DNA of 64,000 bases from Bacillota bacterium. GTDB taxonomy: Bacteria > Bacillota > TC1. The notes under the pieces were generated by a model that made no database searches, was not told where the DNA came from, and saw only the letters and a program-made list of their open reading frames with translations. Positions within the stretch are counted from its first letter, which is position 1. The number at the start of each line of letters is the position of its first letter. The position numbers and the translations under genes are program-made. Below are positions 1 through 8,823 of this stretch, one piece after another. Location: contig JAGXHY010000033.1 of assembly GCA_024635925.1 (NCBI GenBank), positions 79,791 through 143,790 of the forward strand, read 5' to 3'.

Positions 1-1149
1 AGGCAAGAATTGCAAATTATAGATAAATATCTTTCAAAACTAGATAACAAAGGTGTTGATTTTGCTGAGTTAGAGAGTATGGTAAATGAACAAGGTGCTG
101 AAGGTATGTATTATAGTGGTAGATTAGTTGGATGTGTAAAAAAAGCTCATGCTTTTGATGCGGTCCTAACAGCTCATGTGATGTTTGAAAATCTCGTGAG
201 TAAGGCTACAGCAGTAGTTAATTTACTTCAAATGTTTACAAAGACTAAATTAAGACCTAGAGATATAGACTATATTATTGAAACCTCTGAGGAAGCATGT
301 GGAGATATGAATCAACGTGGTGGAGGTAATATGGCTAAAGCTATTGGAGAAATTTGTGGTTGTGTTAATGCGACTGGTAGTGATACTAGAAGCTTTTGTG
401 CTGGACCTGTTCATGGTTTAGTACAAGCTGCGGCTTTAGTACAATCAGGGATATACAAGAATGTAGTTGTAGTTGCAGGTGGAAGTACAGCTAAGCTTGG
501 TATGAATTCAAAGTCTCATATTGAAAAAAACATGCCAGCATTAGAAGATTGTTTAGGTACTTTTGCAATACATGTTTCTGAAAATGATGGTATTAGTCCT
601 ATTATAAGAACGGATGTAGTTGGGAGACATACTATAGGCGCTGGTTCAGCACCTCAAGCTGTAATTACAGCAATAGTTACGGATCCTTTAGATAAAGCAA
701 ATATCAAATTAGATGATATTGATAAATTTTCGCCTGAATTACAAAACCCAGAAATAACTGTTCCTTCTGGCGCTGGAGATGTAACTCTTTCAAACTTGAA
801 AATGATTGCAGCTTTAGGTGTTAAAAGAGGTGACTTCTTAAAAGAAGATATGGAAAGAATAGTAAATGAAAAAGGTATGACAGGTTATGCTCCAACACAA
901 GGACATATTCCATCAGGAGTACCATATATTGGATTTGCTATACAAGAAATTATGAATAAGAAATTAAAGAAAGTAATGATAATAGGTAAAGGTAGTTTAT
1001 TCTTAGGTCGTTTGACAAACTTATTCGATGGTGTTTCTTTTGTAATGGAAGAAAATACTGTTTCTGAAGAAGAAACTACGACCGTAAGCAAAGACGAAGT
1101 GAGAAGCATTGTAGCTGAAGCCTTAAAGAATTTAGCGAAAAGCTTATAA
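1..1149 (+). CDS. grdC: Glycine/sarcosine/betaine reductase component C, beta subunit (GrdC), 5' truncated by window edge
   Basis: The frame is open from base 1 (codons for Arg-Gln-Glu precede the TTG at 10), so the true start lies upstream; family members are about 510 residues and about 380 are visible. GrdC is a thiolase/FabH-like protein. With GrdD it accepts the carboxymethyl group from the selenoprotein GrdA and releases acetyl phosphate, giving ATP during Stickland fermentation. Visible family features include the Gly-rich EEACGDMNQRGGGN stretch, the SFCAGPVHGL segment with a cysteine, and the GHIPSGVPYIG stretch. grdD follows 15 bases later. The selenoprotein subunits are expected just upstream, outside the window. 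Assignment is firm from overall similarity and gene order. Confidence 0.93.
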   Translation, partial: RQELQIIDKYLSKLDNKGVDFAELESMVNEQGAEGMYYSGRLVGCVKKAHAFDAVLTAHVMFENLVSKATAVVNLLQMFTKTKLRPRDIDYIIETSEEACGDMNQRGGGNMAKAIGEICGCVNATGSDTRSFCAGPVHGLVQAAALVQSGIYKNVVVVAGGSTAKLGMNSKSHIEKNMPALEDCLGTFAIHVSENDGISPIIRTDVVGRHTIGAGSAPQAVITAIVTDPLDKANIKLDDIDKFSPELQNPEITVPSGAGDVTLSNLKMIAALGVKRGDFLKEDMERIVNEKGMTGYAPTQGHIPSGVPYIGFAIQEIMNKKLKKVMIIGKGSLFLGRLTNLFDGVSFVMEENTVSEEETTTVSKDEVRSIVAEALKNLAKSL

Positions 1150-1164
1150 TAGGGGGGTCTTGAG

Positions 1165-2328
1165 TTGGAAGATAAAATAAAATTCTATATAAAAGAAACT
1201 CTTGAGGAAGTGGCTCAAGCCATAGAAACTGGAACGTTTGGGAAGAAAACAAGAGTTGGGATTACAACACTAGGTAGTGAGCATGGAGAAATGGAAATTA
1301 TTCGAGGTGCTGAACTTGCTAGTTATAGAAATAGTCATATTGAAGTTGTAGTGATTGGACATAATGTAACTACAGAACTTGAGTTAATTAAAGTTAACTC
1401 TGAAGAAGAAGCTCATGAGGTTATGAATAGATTGCTTGCAGAAGAAAAATTAGATGCTGCAGTTACTATGCACTATAATTTTCCTATTGGAGTTTCAACG
1501 GTAGGTAGAGTTATCACACCAGGTAGAGGAACAAAAATGTTCATAGCAAATACAACAGGTACTAGTCATACGAACAGAGCAATTTCAATGATTAAAAATA
1601 CCATATCTGGGATAGCAGTAGCTAAAGCTTGTGGTATAAAAAGACCGACTGTTGGTATTTTAAATATCGATGGTGCTAGACAAGTTGAAAAGTCATTAAG
1701 AAAACTAGCTGAAAATGGATATGATATAGAATTTGTTGAGTCAGCAAGGAGCGATGGTGGAGTAGTGATGCGTGGTAACGACTTATTAATTGGAGTGCCA
1801 AACGTTATGACCATGGATAGCTTAACAGGTAACGTAATGATGAAAATATTTGGTGCTTACGGTAGCGGTGGAGACTATGAATCAATTGGTTATGGTTATG
1901 GACCAGGTGTAGGTGAAGGTTATGATAAAATTGTTTGTATAATATCAAGAGCTAGTGGTTCAAACGTAATTGCTGGTGCTATTGGTTATGCTGCAGTTTG
2001 CGCATACGGTAATTTAACTGAAAAAGTTGATGATGAGTACTACAAAGCAAACTTAGCTGGACTAAAGCATACAGTTGAAGAAATCCTCGCTAAAGATACT
2101 AAAGGGTCTTCTAAGGATGATGATGGTGTTAAGATTCCTCCTGCAAAACCAACTTCAGCGGATATCAGCGGAATAGAAATTCTTGAACTTGATGATGCTG
2201 TGGAAAGTCTTTGGAAAGAGGATATTTATGCTACAAGCGGTATGGGCTGTACAGGACCTATTGTTATGCTAGCTGAAGAAGATAAAGAAAAAGCCATGGA
2301 AATACTTAAAGAAAAAGGTTTTCTCTAA
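1165..2328 (+). CDS. grdD: Glycine/sarcosine/betaine reductase component C, alpha subunit (GrdD)
   Basis: This 387-residue protein is a PlsX-like phosphate acyltransferase-type subunit that partners GrdC in making acetyl phosphate in the cytoplasm. It starts at a TTG preceded by an AGGGGGG ribosome site; length matches the family. A cysteine near the C-terminus (Cys362 in the motif SGMGCTGP) matches the position expected for the acetyl-thioester residue reported for GrdD of Eubacterium acidaminophilum (Cys359, from memory). The gene follows grdC by 15 bases and ends the operon at a strong terminator. Nothing looks truncated or shifted. Confidence 0.93.
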   Translation: MEDKIKFYIKETLEEVAQAIETGTFGKKTRVGITTLGSEHGEMEIIRGAELASYRNSHIEVVVIGHNVTTELELIKVNSEEEAHEVMNRLLAEEKLDAAVTMHYNFPIGVSTVGRVITPGRGTKMFIANTTGTSHTNRAISMIKNTISGIAVAKACGIKRPTVGILNIDGARQVEKSLRKLAENGYDIEFVESARSDGGVVMRGNDLLIGVPNVMTMDSLTGNVMMKIFGAYGSGGDYESIGYGYGPGVGEGYDKIVCIISRASGSNVIAGAIGYAAVCAYGNLTEKVDDEYYKANLAGLKHTVEEILAKDTKGSSKDDDGVKIPPAKPTSADISGIEILELDDAVESLWKEDIYATSGMGCTGPIVMLAEEDKEKAMEILKEKGFL

Positions 2329-2345
2329 AAAATATATTAAACTAA

Positions 2346-2386
2346 AAAGAAGGTTATTACCAGTTATTGGTAAAACCTTCTTTTTT
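2346..2386 (+). terminator. Rho-independent terminator after grdD
   Basis: AAGAAGGTTTTACC-type stem: the arms AAGAAGGTTATTACC and GGTAAAACCTTCTT face each other around a short loop and run into six Ts. It sits 18 bases after the grdD stop and ends the glycine reductase operon. Confidence 0.9.
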
Positions 2387-2616
2387 CATGATAAAATTCG
2401 TTTGAAATTTTCCTTCATTAACATAGAAAATACAAAAATATATTCTTTTTATTCATTATAATTGTGTATTAAACACATTATATCTAAGCTGAATATAAAA
2501 TAAGTATAAAGAACTTTAACTTAATATTAAAAAACATTCATTTTTAACATCTTTCCTAAACAAAACTTAAAATATAAGTATGTAATCTATTTCAAAAGAT
2601 ATTTAACAATTTTTCA
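2387..2616. other. AT-rich intergenic stretch with no recognised feature
   Basis: About 230 bases of highly AT-rich sequence between the grdD terminator and the glyA promoter. I see no open frame of interest. I looked for a glycine riboswitch, which would suit both neighbours, and did not find its conserved core. Confidence 0.6.
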
Positions 2617-2645
2617 TTGAAAAAAGCTATGGTAAAAGATATAAT
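2617..2645 (+). promoter_or_regulatory. Predicted sigma-70 type promoter of glyA
   Basis: TTGAAA, a 17-base spacer and a perfect TATAAT, ending 44 bases before the glyA start. The fit to the housekeeping consensus is good. Confidence 0.75.
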
Positions 2646-2688
2646 TAAAGAGTCATGGACAAATATTACAAGGTGGTGTATATAAATT

Positions 2689-4032
2689 ATGAGAAGATTA
2701 GTAAATTATGACCCTGATATAGCTCAGGTGTTAGAAGATGAAAGAAGCAGACAAACTGATAAGATTGAATTAATTGCTTCAGAAAACTTTGTTAGTCCTT
2801 GCGTATTGCAAGCACAAGGATCAGTTCTTACAAACAAATATGCAGAAGGTTACCCAGGTAAAAGATACTATGGTGGCTGTGAATATGTTGACGTAGCAGA
2901 AAATATTGCAAGAGATAGAGCTTGTAAATTGTTTAGTGCGGATCATGCAAATGTGCAACCTCACTCTGGGGCAAGTGCCAATGAAGGTGTATATCTAGCT
3001 GTTTTAAAGCCAGGAGATACAGTTTTAGGAATGAGCTTAGCTCATGGTGGACACTTAACTCATGGTAGTCCAGTAAACATTTCAGGATTATATTTCAACT
3101 TCGTACATTATGGTGTTGATAAAGAAACTGAACAAATTGATTATGATGAAGTAGAAAGATTAGCGATTGAATCAAAACCTAAATTGATTGTAGCTGGTGC
3201 TAGCGCATATTCAAGAATTTTTGATTTCAAACGTTTTAGAGAAATAGCTGATAAAGTTGGAGCATTATTGATGGTTGATATGGCTCATATAGCAGGACTA
3301 GTTGCTGCTGGAGTTCATCCATCACCAATTCCTTATGCAGATTTTGTAACTACAACTACACATAAGACATTAAGAGGACCTCGTGGTGGTATGATTCTTT
3401 GTAAAGAAGAATATGCAAAAGCAATTGATAAAGCAGTTTTCCCTGGATTACAAGGTGGACCTTTAATGCATGTTATAGCTGCAAAAGCTGTTGCTTTTAA
3501 AGAAGCTTTAGAACCATCATTTGTAGAGTACCAAAAACGTGTAGTTAAAAATGCTAATGCATTAGCAGAAGGCTTACAAAAGCATAATATCCGTGTAGTT
3601 TCCGGTGGAACATCAAACCACGTAATGTTGGTTGATATGACTAGCCTAAACTTAACTGGTAAAGTTGCAGAACAAAGACTTGATGAAATTGGTATTACAT
3701 GTAATAAAAATGGTATTCCATTTGATACAAAAAGCCCATTTATTACAAGTGGTATCCGTTTAGGAGCACCTGCAGCAACTACAAGAGGATTTAATGAAGC
3801 TCAAATGGGTAGAATTGCTGAAATTATTAGCAGAACTTTAAGTGCTGAAGATTTTGATGCAGTTAAAGACAGTATTGCTAAAGATGTTCAAGCTTTATGT
3901 AAAGAAGTTCCTTTATATTCAGATTATAAAGCATACACTGATTTAGTAGAGGAAGTTATGTCTGGAAAAGAAGTTAATAAAGAATTATTTGCTAAAACAC
4001 AAGACTCTAGTCAAGAGAAATGGGTTAAATAG
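2689..4032 (+). CDS. glyA: Serine hydroxymethyltransferase
   Basis: This 447-residue PLP enzyme interconverts serine and glycine with tetrahydrofolate in the cytoplasm. The PLP lysine is Lys226 in [14 protein letters not shown]. The N-terminal ELIASENF and [13 protein letters not shown] motifs and the [13 protein letters not shown] segment are all intact. The length is slightly above the usual 415-430, with the extra residues at the C-terminus. An AAGGTGG ribosome site precedes the ATG. The gene has its own promoter and terminator, so it is probably monocistronic. Its position beside grdCD suits a glycine-centred metabolism in which serine, C1 units and glycine reductase are linked; that link is inference. 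Confidence 0.96.
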   Translation: MRRLVNYDPDIAQVLEDERSRQTDKIELIASENFVSPCVLQAQGSVLTNKYAEGYPGKRYYGGCEYVDVAENIARDRACKLFSADHANVQPHSGASANEGVYLAVLKPGDTVLGMSLAHGGHLTHGSPVNISGLYFNFVHYGVDKETEQIDYDEVERLAIESKPKLIVAGASAYSRIFDFKRFREIADKVGALLMVDMAHIAGLVAAGVHPSPIPYADFVTTTTHKTLRGPRGGMILCKEEYAKAIDKAVFPGLQGGPLMHVIAAKAVAFKEALEPSFVEYQKRVVKNANALAEGLQKHNIRVVSGGTSNHVMLVDMTSLNLTGKVAEQRLDEIGITCNKNGIPFDTKSPFITSGIRLGAPAATTRGFNEAQMGRIAEIISRTLSAEDFDAVKDSIAKDVQALCKEVPLYSDYKAYTDLVEEVMSGKEVNKELFAKTQDSSQEKWVK

Positions 4033-4043
4033 TTTTGATTTTG

Positions 4044-4076
4044 AAAGAGCAGTCAATTTGGCTGCTCTTTTTTTTT
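4044..4076 (+). terminator. Rho-independent terminator after glyA
   Basis: The stem AAAGAGCAGTC / GGCTGCTCTTT with a short AATTT loop is followed by nine Ts, 11 bases after the glyA stop. Confidence 0.92.
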
Positions 4077-4089
4077 AAGGAGTATAGAA

Positions 4090-4389
4090 ATGATCAGGAA
4101 TAATAGATACTATATATTAGGAATACTAGGTACATTGCTTACTTTGTATCATTCTGTTTTAGTGCTTGGGTTGGAAACTCAAGGGGGATTGTTGATGTTT
4201 ACGGCTGGAATAACTTCTTTTTTAGCATTATTTATTTTAATTGGTTTTAAGCGAGCTAAGAACTTGGCAGCAGCATTATTCTTGTTAGTTTCTATTAGCA
4301 ATTTGGTAATAAATAACAATATATTAACAGCAATACTACCAGGCATATTAGGAATAAGTTTAATTATAGATAGAGAAAAAAATGTTTAA
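4090..4389 (+). CDS. Small hypothetical membrane protein, 99 residues
   Basis: I do not recognise this protein. It is hydrophobic, with about three predicted membrane segments (roughly residues 8-27, 34-51 and 58-92, the last probably two short helices) and a charged C-terminus. The ATG at 4090 has an AAGGAG site immediately after the glyA terminator. It overlaps the next small membrane gene by 8 bases, so the two are probably translated together. Absence of known motifs prevents a functional call. It could be lineage-specific. Confidence 0.65.
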   Translation: MIRNNRYYILGILGTLLTLYHSVLVLGLETQGGLLMFTAGITSFLALFILIGFKRAKNLAAALFLLVSISNLVINNNILTAILPGILGISLIIDREKNV

Positions 4390-4804
4390 GGAAGAAAGGC
4401 TATTACTAAAATTAAGTATATTTTTAATATTAATATTAAGTACAACTTTATATTTTGGTCAAGTAGAAACAATTTTTAAAACATTAACTTTTTTTGGATT
4501 AACAAGTGAACCTGCAATAAAGTTTGTAGAAAACTTGTTGCTTATAGAAAATGCTTTTTTACCAGAAAAAATTAATATAATCATAGGAATAAACGGATAT
4601 ATTATTGCTTTTATAATATTTATAATTAATAGACTGTTAGTTAAACCAAAAAGGAAAAAAGTTATATTTTCAGGAATAACTTTATTAATTTTAGGATTTT
4701 TAGAAATGATTTTGTTAGATATTAGTGTTGTTGGATGGTTAGCTGGTCCAATCATTATGATTTCAGGATTCTTAATATATAAAAAAAGTTTTTATTTTAT
4801 GTGA
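4382..4804 (+). CDS. Small hypothetical membrane protein, 140 residues
   Basis: I do not recognise this protein. It has about four hydrophobic segments (roughly residues 8-26, 58-84, 93-113 and 117-135) separated by short basic loops such as KPKRKK, which would place those loops in the cytoplasm. Its ATG lies inside the end of the upstream small membrane gene, an arrangement typical of translational coupling. No terminator is evident after it, and the purine-island leader promoter starts 18 bases downstream. Confidence 0.62.
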   Translation: MFKEERLLLKLSIFLILILSTTLYFGQVETIFKTLTFFGLTSEPAIKFVENLLLIENAFLPEKINIIIGINGYIIAFIIFIINRLLVKPKRKKVIFSGITLLILGFLEMILLDISVVGWLAGPIIMISGFLIYKKSFYFM

Positions 4805-4821
4805 AAATTTGAATTAAGCTA

Positions 4822-4849
4822 TTGCAAAATACTTGAGATTAATTATAAT
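4822..4849 (+). promoter_or_regulatory. Predicted promoter of the purine island leader
   Basis: TTGCAA, a 16-base spacer and TATAAT. Transcription would begin near 4856, just before the first of two tandem RNA elements, so the leader of the downstream mRNA would consist almost entirely of those elements. Confidence 0.65.
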
Positions 4850-4871
4850 AAGAGTAACTAGATAAGTATTT

Positions 4872-4947
4872 GACTTAGGTGCTGGGAACTGAAGTCACTA
4901 GTAGATAGGAACATAGCCAGTATATAACTTGGTATATGTTCTTTTTT
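4872..4947 (+). ncRNA. Candidate riboswitch, copy 1: pseudoknot-like fold with its own terminator
   Basis: GACTT (4872-4876) can pair with AAGTC (4892-4896). CTGG in that loop (4882-4885) can pair with CCAG (4917-4920), giving an H-type pseudoknot. GAACATA (4909-4915) pairs with TATGTTC (4935-4941) before six Ts, forming a terminator whose 5' half contains the CCAG. Pseudoknot and terminator are therefore mutually exclusive, which suggests an ON switch. The core motifs CTGGGAACT, TAGAT and GGAACAWAGCCAG recur in copy 2. I recall a candidate clostridial motif named after ssnA genes; whether this is that motif I cannot check. Confidence 0.72.
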
Positions 4948-4967
4948 AATATAAAAATCAGATAATC

Positions 4968-5045
4968 TTGGCTTTGGAACTGGGAACTAGAGCCGCTATA
5001 GATGGAACAAAGCCAGGGAATTTTTTCGGCTTATGTTCTTTTTTT
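4968..5045 (+). ncRNA. Candidate riboswitch, copy 2: pseudoknot-like fold with its own terminator
   Basis: This repeats copy 1. GGCT (4970-4973) pairs with AGCC (4991-4994), a G-C replacing the A-T pair of copy 1 at the second position. CTGG (4980-4983) can pair with CCAG (5013-5016). The terminator pairs GAACA with TGTTC (5005-5009, 5034-5038) and AAGCC with GGCTT (5010-5014, 5028-5032), followed by seven Ts. The loops are nearly identical between copies while stems and spacers differ, as expected of a selected RNA. The downstream gene is an SsnA-like amidohydrolase. Confidence 0.72.
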
Positions 5046-5127
5046 ATACAAAAAAATAGTATTGAGTGCTTTTTGGTGATTAATTGTACATAAATAAAAG
5101 GGATATTATATATAAGGAGTTATTGAA

Positions 5128-6432
5128 ATGTTAGTTGTAAAAGGTAAATATGTATTGACAAGTGATGGCTTAAAAAAGAATTATGCTTTAGTTATTGAAA
5201 GTGGGACTATTACTGAATTAGTGCCAATTGACCAACTAAAAAAATATGAAGGAGTGGAAGTGATTGATGCTGTAAATGGTATTGTCACACCAGGATTCAT
5301 CAATGCACATACACATATGTATGGTACAGTTGCTCATGGAATACATACTGAAAAAAAAATTAAAGATTTCACAGACTTCTTAGAAATTTTTTGGTGGCCA
5401 ATGGTTGAAGATCAAATTGATCATGAATTAATAAAAGCTACTACAGCATGGGCCTGTGTAGAATCAATAGACTCTGGAGTTACAACTATTGTTGACACTC
5501 TAGAAGCACCAAATTCTTTGATGGGTTGTTTAAATATTGAAAAAAACATTATTGATAAATTTGGCTTGCGAGCTTATTTGTCATTTGAGGCTAGCCAAAG
5601 AAAAGATGAAGAAAATTCTATCAATGGATTGAAAGAAAACTATAATTTTGCACTAGAAAATAAGGGTAATGATTTAGTGAAAGGTTTTATGTCTATACAC
5701 ACACTGTTTACTTGTGATAAGGAATATATTTTAAAGGCTAAAAAAATGGCAGATGAAATTGGTTCTTTTTTCCATATGCATCTTTCAGAAAGTGTTTACG
5801 AACCAACTTGGTCTTTAAAAAAATATGGCAAAAGACCAGTGGAAGTATATGATGAACTAGGAATTCTTGATAATAAGATTTTAGCTTCACAAGTTGTCCA
5901 AATGTCTGAGGTTGAAAAAGAAATTTTGTTAAATAAAAAAGTTAATATGATACATATGCCATTATCTAATTGTGAAGTTGGTGGAGGTATAGCCCCTTAC
6001 CCTGATTTTATTGAAAAAAAAGGTAATGTTGGACTAGGATCTGATGGATATATTAATAACTTCTTTGAGATTATGAGAGGAGCTTTCTTAATACATAAAG
6101 CATACAGGCAAGATCCACAAGTAATGAATGGCAAAGAAGTCTTTGAAATGGCAACTAAAAGTGGTGCAATATCAATAGGCAGAAATGACTTAGGAGTAAT
6201 TGAAGTTGGTGCAAAGGCTGACATAATAACTATAGAACTAGATACACCAACACCAATAAATGAACATAATGTTTATGATCAACTTATATTGTTTAGGAAT
6301 CCTCAGAATGTGAGTAATGTATTGGTTAATGGTAATGTTTTAAAAAGAGATGGAAAATTAATAAATATAGATGTTAAAAAGATAAAAAAAGATTTAAGAT
6401 TTGTTACTCAAAAACTTTGGGATAAACAATAG
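5128..6432 (+). CDS. SsnA-like metal-dependent amidohydrolase (purine-island member)
   Basis: This 434-residue protein belongs to the amidohydrolase superfamily branch of guanine/cytosine deaminases and SsnA. Visible ligands are His61 and His63 (NAHTH), His218 with Glu221 (HLSE) and Asp306 (GLGSDG). The C-terminal segment (ADIITIELDTPTPI, then the VLVNG strand) aligns well with E. coli SsnA. The strand-6 His that normally assists catalysis (AHG in SsnA) is replaced by Gln255 in ILASQVVQ, so the chemistry may differ. The start has an AAGGAG site. It is first in the operon after the tandem RNA leader, and the xanthine-dehydrogenase-type genes follow 22 bases later. A role on a purine-derived ring is inferred. 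Confidence 0.82.
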   Translation: MLVVKGKYVLTSDGLKKNYALVIESGTITELVPIDQLKKYEGVEVIDAVNGIVTPGFINAHTHMYGTVAHGIHTEKKIKDFTDFLEIFWWPMVEDQIDHELIKATTAWACVESIDSGVTTIVDTLEAPNSLMGCLNIEKNIIDKFGLRAYLSFEASQRKDEENSINGLKENYNFALENKGNDLVKGFMSIHTLFTCDKEYILKAKKMADEIGSFFHMHLSESVYEPTWSLKKYGKRPVEVYDELGILDNKILASQVVQMSEVEKEILLNKKVNMIHMPLSNCEVGGGIAPYPDFIEKKGNVGLGSDGYINNFFEIMRGAFLIHKAYRQDPQVMNGKEVFEMATKSGAISIGRNDLGVIEVGAKADIITIELDTPTPINEHNVYDQLILFRNPQNVSNVLVNGNVLKRDGKLINIDVKKIKKDLRFVTQKLWDKQ

Positions 6433-6454
6433 CTAAATAGAAAGGATTGATAAA

Positions 6455-8809
6455 ATGTCATTATTTGAATATACCAGTAGTAAATATAATTTAATTGGTA
6501 AAGATATAAAGAGAGTTGATGGACTAGAAAAGGTAACTGGTAAAGCAATTTATGCAGCTGATTTATACAAGAAAAATATGTTGTATGGTGGTAATGTAAG
6601 AATAAAAGAATATCCTGCGAAAATTAATAAAGTTAATATTGATGAGGCTATTAAAATACCTGGAGTAGTTGAAATTATTACATGTTTTGATAAAAAAGCT
6701 AAAAAACATAGTTGGGCAGACTATTGTTACTTAACTGATGAGGTTAAATTCTGCGGTGACGTAGTAGCAATTGTTGCTGCAGAGTCAAAGAAAACATTGG
6801 ATAAAGCTATAAAAAGCATTAAAGTAGAATATGAACTTCAAGAAGGTGTTTATACCATTGAAGATGCATTAAAAGAAGATGCACCAATTATAAGAGAAAA
6901 AGGTGTTGGCTTAGTAGATGGTATACCAAGTAAAGATAAAAAAGGTAACATCTTTAGAGACTCCTATTACCCAATTAGAAAAGGTGATGTAGAAGAAGGT
7001 TTTAAAAAGTGTGATGTAATAATAGAAAGAGAATTTACAGTTCCTTTTATTGATCAAGCATATATTGAACCTGAAGCTTGTATAGTTTATCATGATCCAA
7101 AAGATGGATCTATTACAGGTGAAGCCTCAGCCCAAAACCCATTTTTTACAAGAAGATACTTGGCAGATGCTAGTGATTGTAATATGAGTGAAGCAAGACT
7201 GATTCAAAGAACGCTTGGTGGATCATTTGGCGGTAAAGAAGAAGGTGTTGGAGTTCAAATAGGTAGAGCTGCAATGCTTCATAAAGCAACAGGAAGACCG
7301 GTAAAGATGGTTAATACTCGTGAAGAATCATTAATAGACTCTTCAAAAAGACATGCTATTAACTTTAAATATAAAATAGGTGCTACCAAAGAAGGTAAGA
7401 TATTAGCAATTGAAGGAACTTTAGTTGCTAATTGTGGAGCATATAACAATCAAACACAATTTATGAACTGGAGAGCGTCTGTCCATTCAGCAGGTGTTTA
7501 CGAAATACCTAATGTCAAAACTGATACATATGGTGTTTTCACAAATAATGTTCATGGTGGTGCAATGAGAGGTTATAGTTCACCTCAAGTAATTTTTGCT
7601 CAAGAACAACTTATGAATGAATTGGCTAGAGCATTAGATATGGATAGTGTTGAATTAAGAAGAAAAAATATTATAAGACAAAATTCACGTACGGCAACAA
7701 ATCAATTAATTACAGAAGAAGTTATATTAGAAGAAATGATGGATGAGTTATTAAAAAGAACTGATTATTATAACAAAAAGAAAGAGTATGAAGCATTTAA
7801 CAAAAATAGTGCAAAAATTAAAAAAGGTATAAATTTAGTTAGTAGTTTTAGAGGAGCAGGACTTGGAGCGGAAGGTGTTGATGCCAATGGTGCATTTATC
7901 CAAGCTACTGAAGATGGCTCAGTCATAATAAATACTGGCTTGGCAGAAAATGGACAAGGATTACAAACTGCATATGCCCAAATAGCTGCTGAACCACTTG
8001 GAATAACAATAGATAAGATTCATTTTCATAGTGTAGATACTCATGCTATAGCTGATAGTGGAATGACTGTTGCTAGTAGAGGTACTACTATGGGAGCTCA
8101 ATCAATGAAATTAGCTGCTGAAAAGTTAGCAATGCTTTTTAAAGAGCATGCTGCTGAAAAATTAAATATTTCAATTGATAGAATTGCTTGTAAAGACAAC
8201 TATTTTTACGATATTGATGATTTTCCAGCTAATTATAGGAGTGAAAAAAGAGCGTCTTTTAAAGATATATGTAATGAAAGGTTATGGGATGGTAAGCAAA
8301 TGGCTGTTTACGAATGGTTCAGACCTGCTTTGAATGAATATGACCATCACACAGGACAAGGAAAGGCTTTTCCTACTTACACATATAATGCATGCATTGC
8401 TGAAGTTGAAATTGATACAGAAATTGGAGAAATAAAAGTTAAAAAAGTAACATCTGGACTAGATTGTGGTAGAGTGATAAATCCTAATATGATTAAAGGT
8501 CAAATGTTTGGCGGAATTGTTATGGGTATTGGTTATGCTATTACAGAAGAAATAGAATTAAATAAAGGGAAAATATTAAACGACAATTTTGATAGTTATA
8601 TTTTACCAACTTCAATGGATGTTCCTGAAATGGATTTAGTACTATTTGAAAGTGAAACTAAAGAAGGAACTTTTGGTGCGAAATCTATTGGGGAACCATC
8701 TACCGAAGCGGTAGCCGCAGCAATTGCAGGTTCAGTCGGTCATGCTTTAAACAAGAATGTGAATCATCTGCCTTGCAGCCTTGAAAGCATACTTAAATAT
8801 ATTGATTAG
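6455..8809 (+). CDS. Xanthine dehydrogenase family, molybdopterin-binding subunit (enzyme 1)
   Basis: This 784-residue large subunit hydroxylates an aromatic N-heterocycle, probably a purine. It has the family landmarks: the LGGSFGGKEEG loop, the AMRGYSSPQ segment, ENGQGLQTAYAQ around the Moco-contacting Gln, and the catalytic Glu747 in FGAKSIGEP. Length is usual for the stand-alone subunit. The FAD and 2Fe-2S subunits follow directly, so this is a classic three-subunit enzyme with the order Mo, FAD, Fe-S. In related clusters the enzyme carries labile selenium; that cannot be read from sequence. Xanthine versus hypoxanthine or another purine as substrate is not decidable here. Confidence 0.92.
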   Translation: MSLFEYTSSKYNLIGKDIKRVDGLEKVTGKAIYAADLYKKNMLYGGNVRIKEYPAKINKVNIDEAIKIPGVVEIITCFDKKAKKHSWADYCYLTDEVKFCGDVVAIVAAESKKTLDKAIKSIKVEYELQEGVYTIEDALKEDAPIIREKGVGLVDGIPSKDKKGNIFRDSYYPIRKGDVEEGFKKCDVIIEREFTVPFIDQAYIEPEACIVYHDPKDGSITGEASAQNPFFTRRYLADASDCNMSEARLIQRTLGGSFGGKEEGVGVQIGRAAMLHKATGRPVKMVNTREESLIDSSKRHAINFKYKIGATKEGKILAIEGTLVANCGAYNNQTQFMNWRASVHSAGVYEIPNVKTDTYGVFTNNVHGGAMRGYSSPQVIFAQEQLMNELARALDMDSVELRRKNIIRQNSRTATNQLITEEVILEEMMDELLKRTDYYNKKKEYEAFNKNSAKIKKGINLVSSFRGAGLGAEGVDANGAFIQATEDGSVIINTGLAENGQGLQTAYAQIAAEPLGITIDKIHFHSVDTHAIADSGMTVASRGTTMGAQSMKLAAEKLAMLFKEHAAEKLNISIDRIACKDNYFYDIDDFPANYRSEKRASFKDICNERLWDGKQMAVYEWFRPALNEYDHHTGQGKAFPTYTYNACIAEVEIDTEIGEIKVKKVTSGLDCGRVINPNMIKGQMFGGIVMGIGYAITEEIELNKGKILNDNFDSYILPTSMDVPEMDLVLFESETKEGTFGAKSIGEPSTEAVAAAIAGSVGHALNKNVNHLPCSLESILKYID

Positions 8810-8823
8810 GTGAGGGGATTAAA

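Noticed and set aside
2387..2688. Possible glycine riboswitch between grdD and glyA
   Set aside because: The conserved glycine riboswitch core is not present; only a terminator and promoter are seen.
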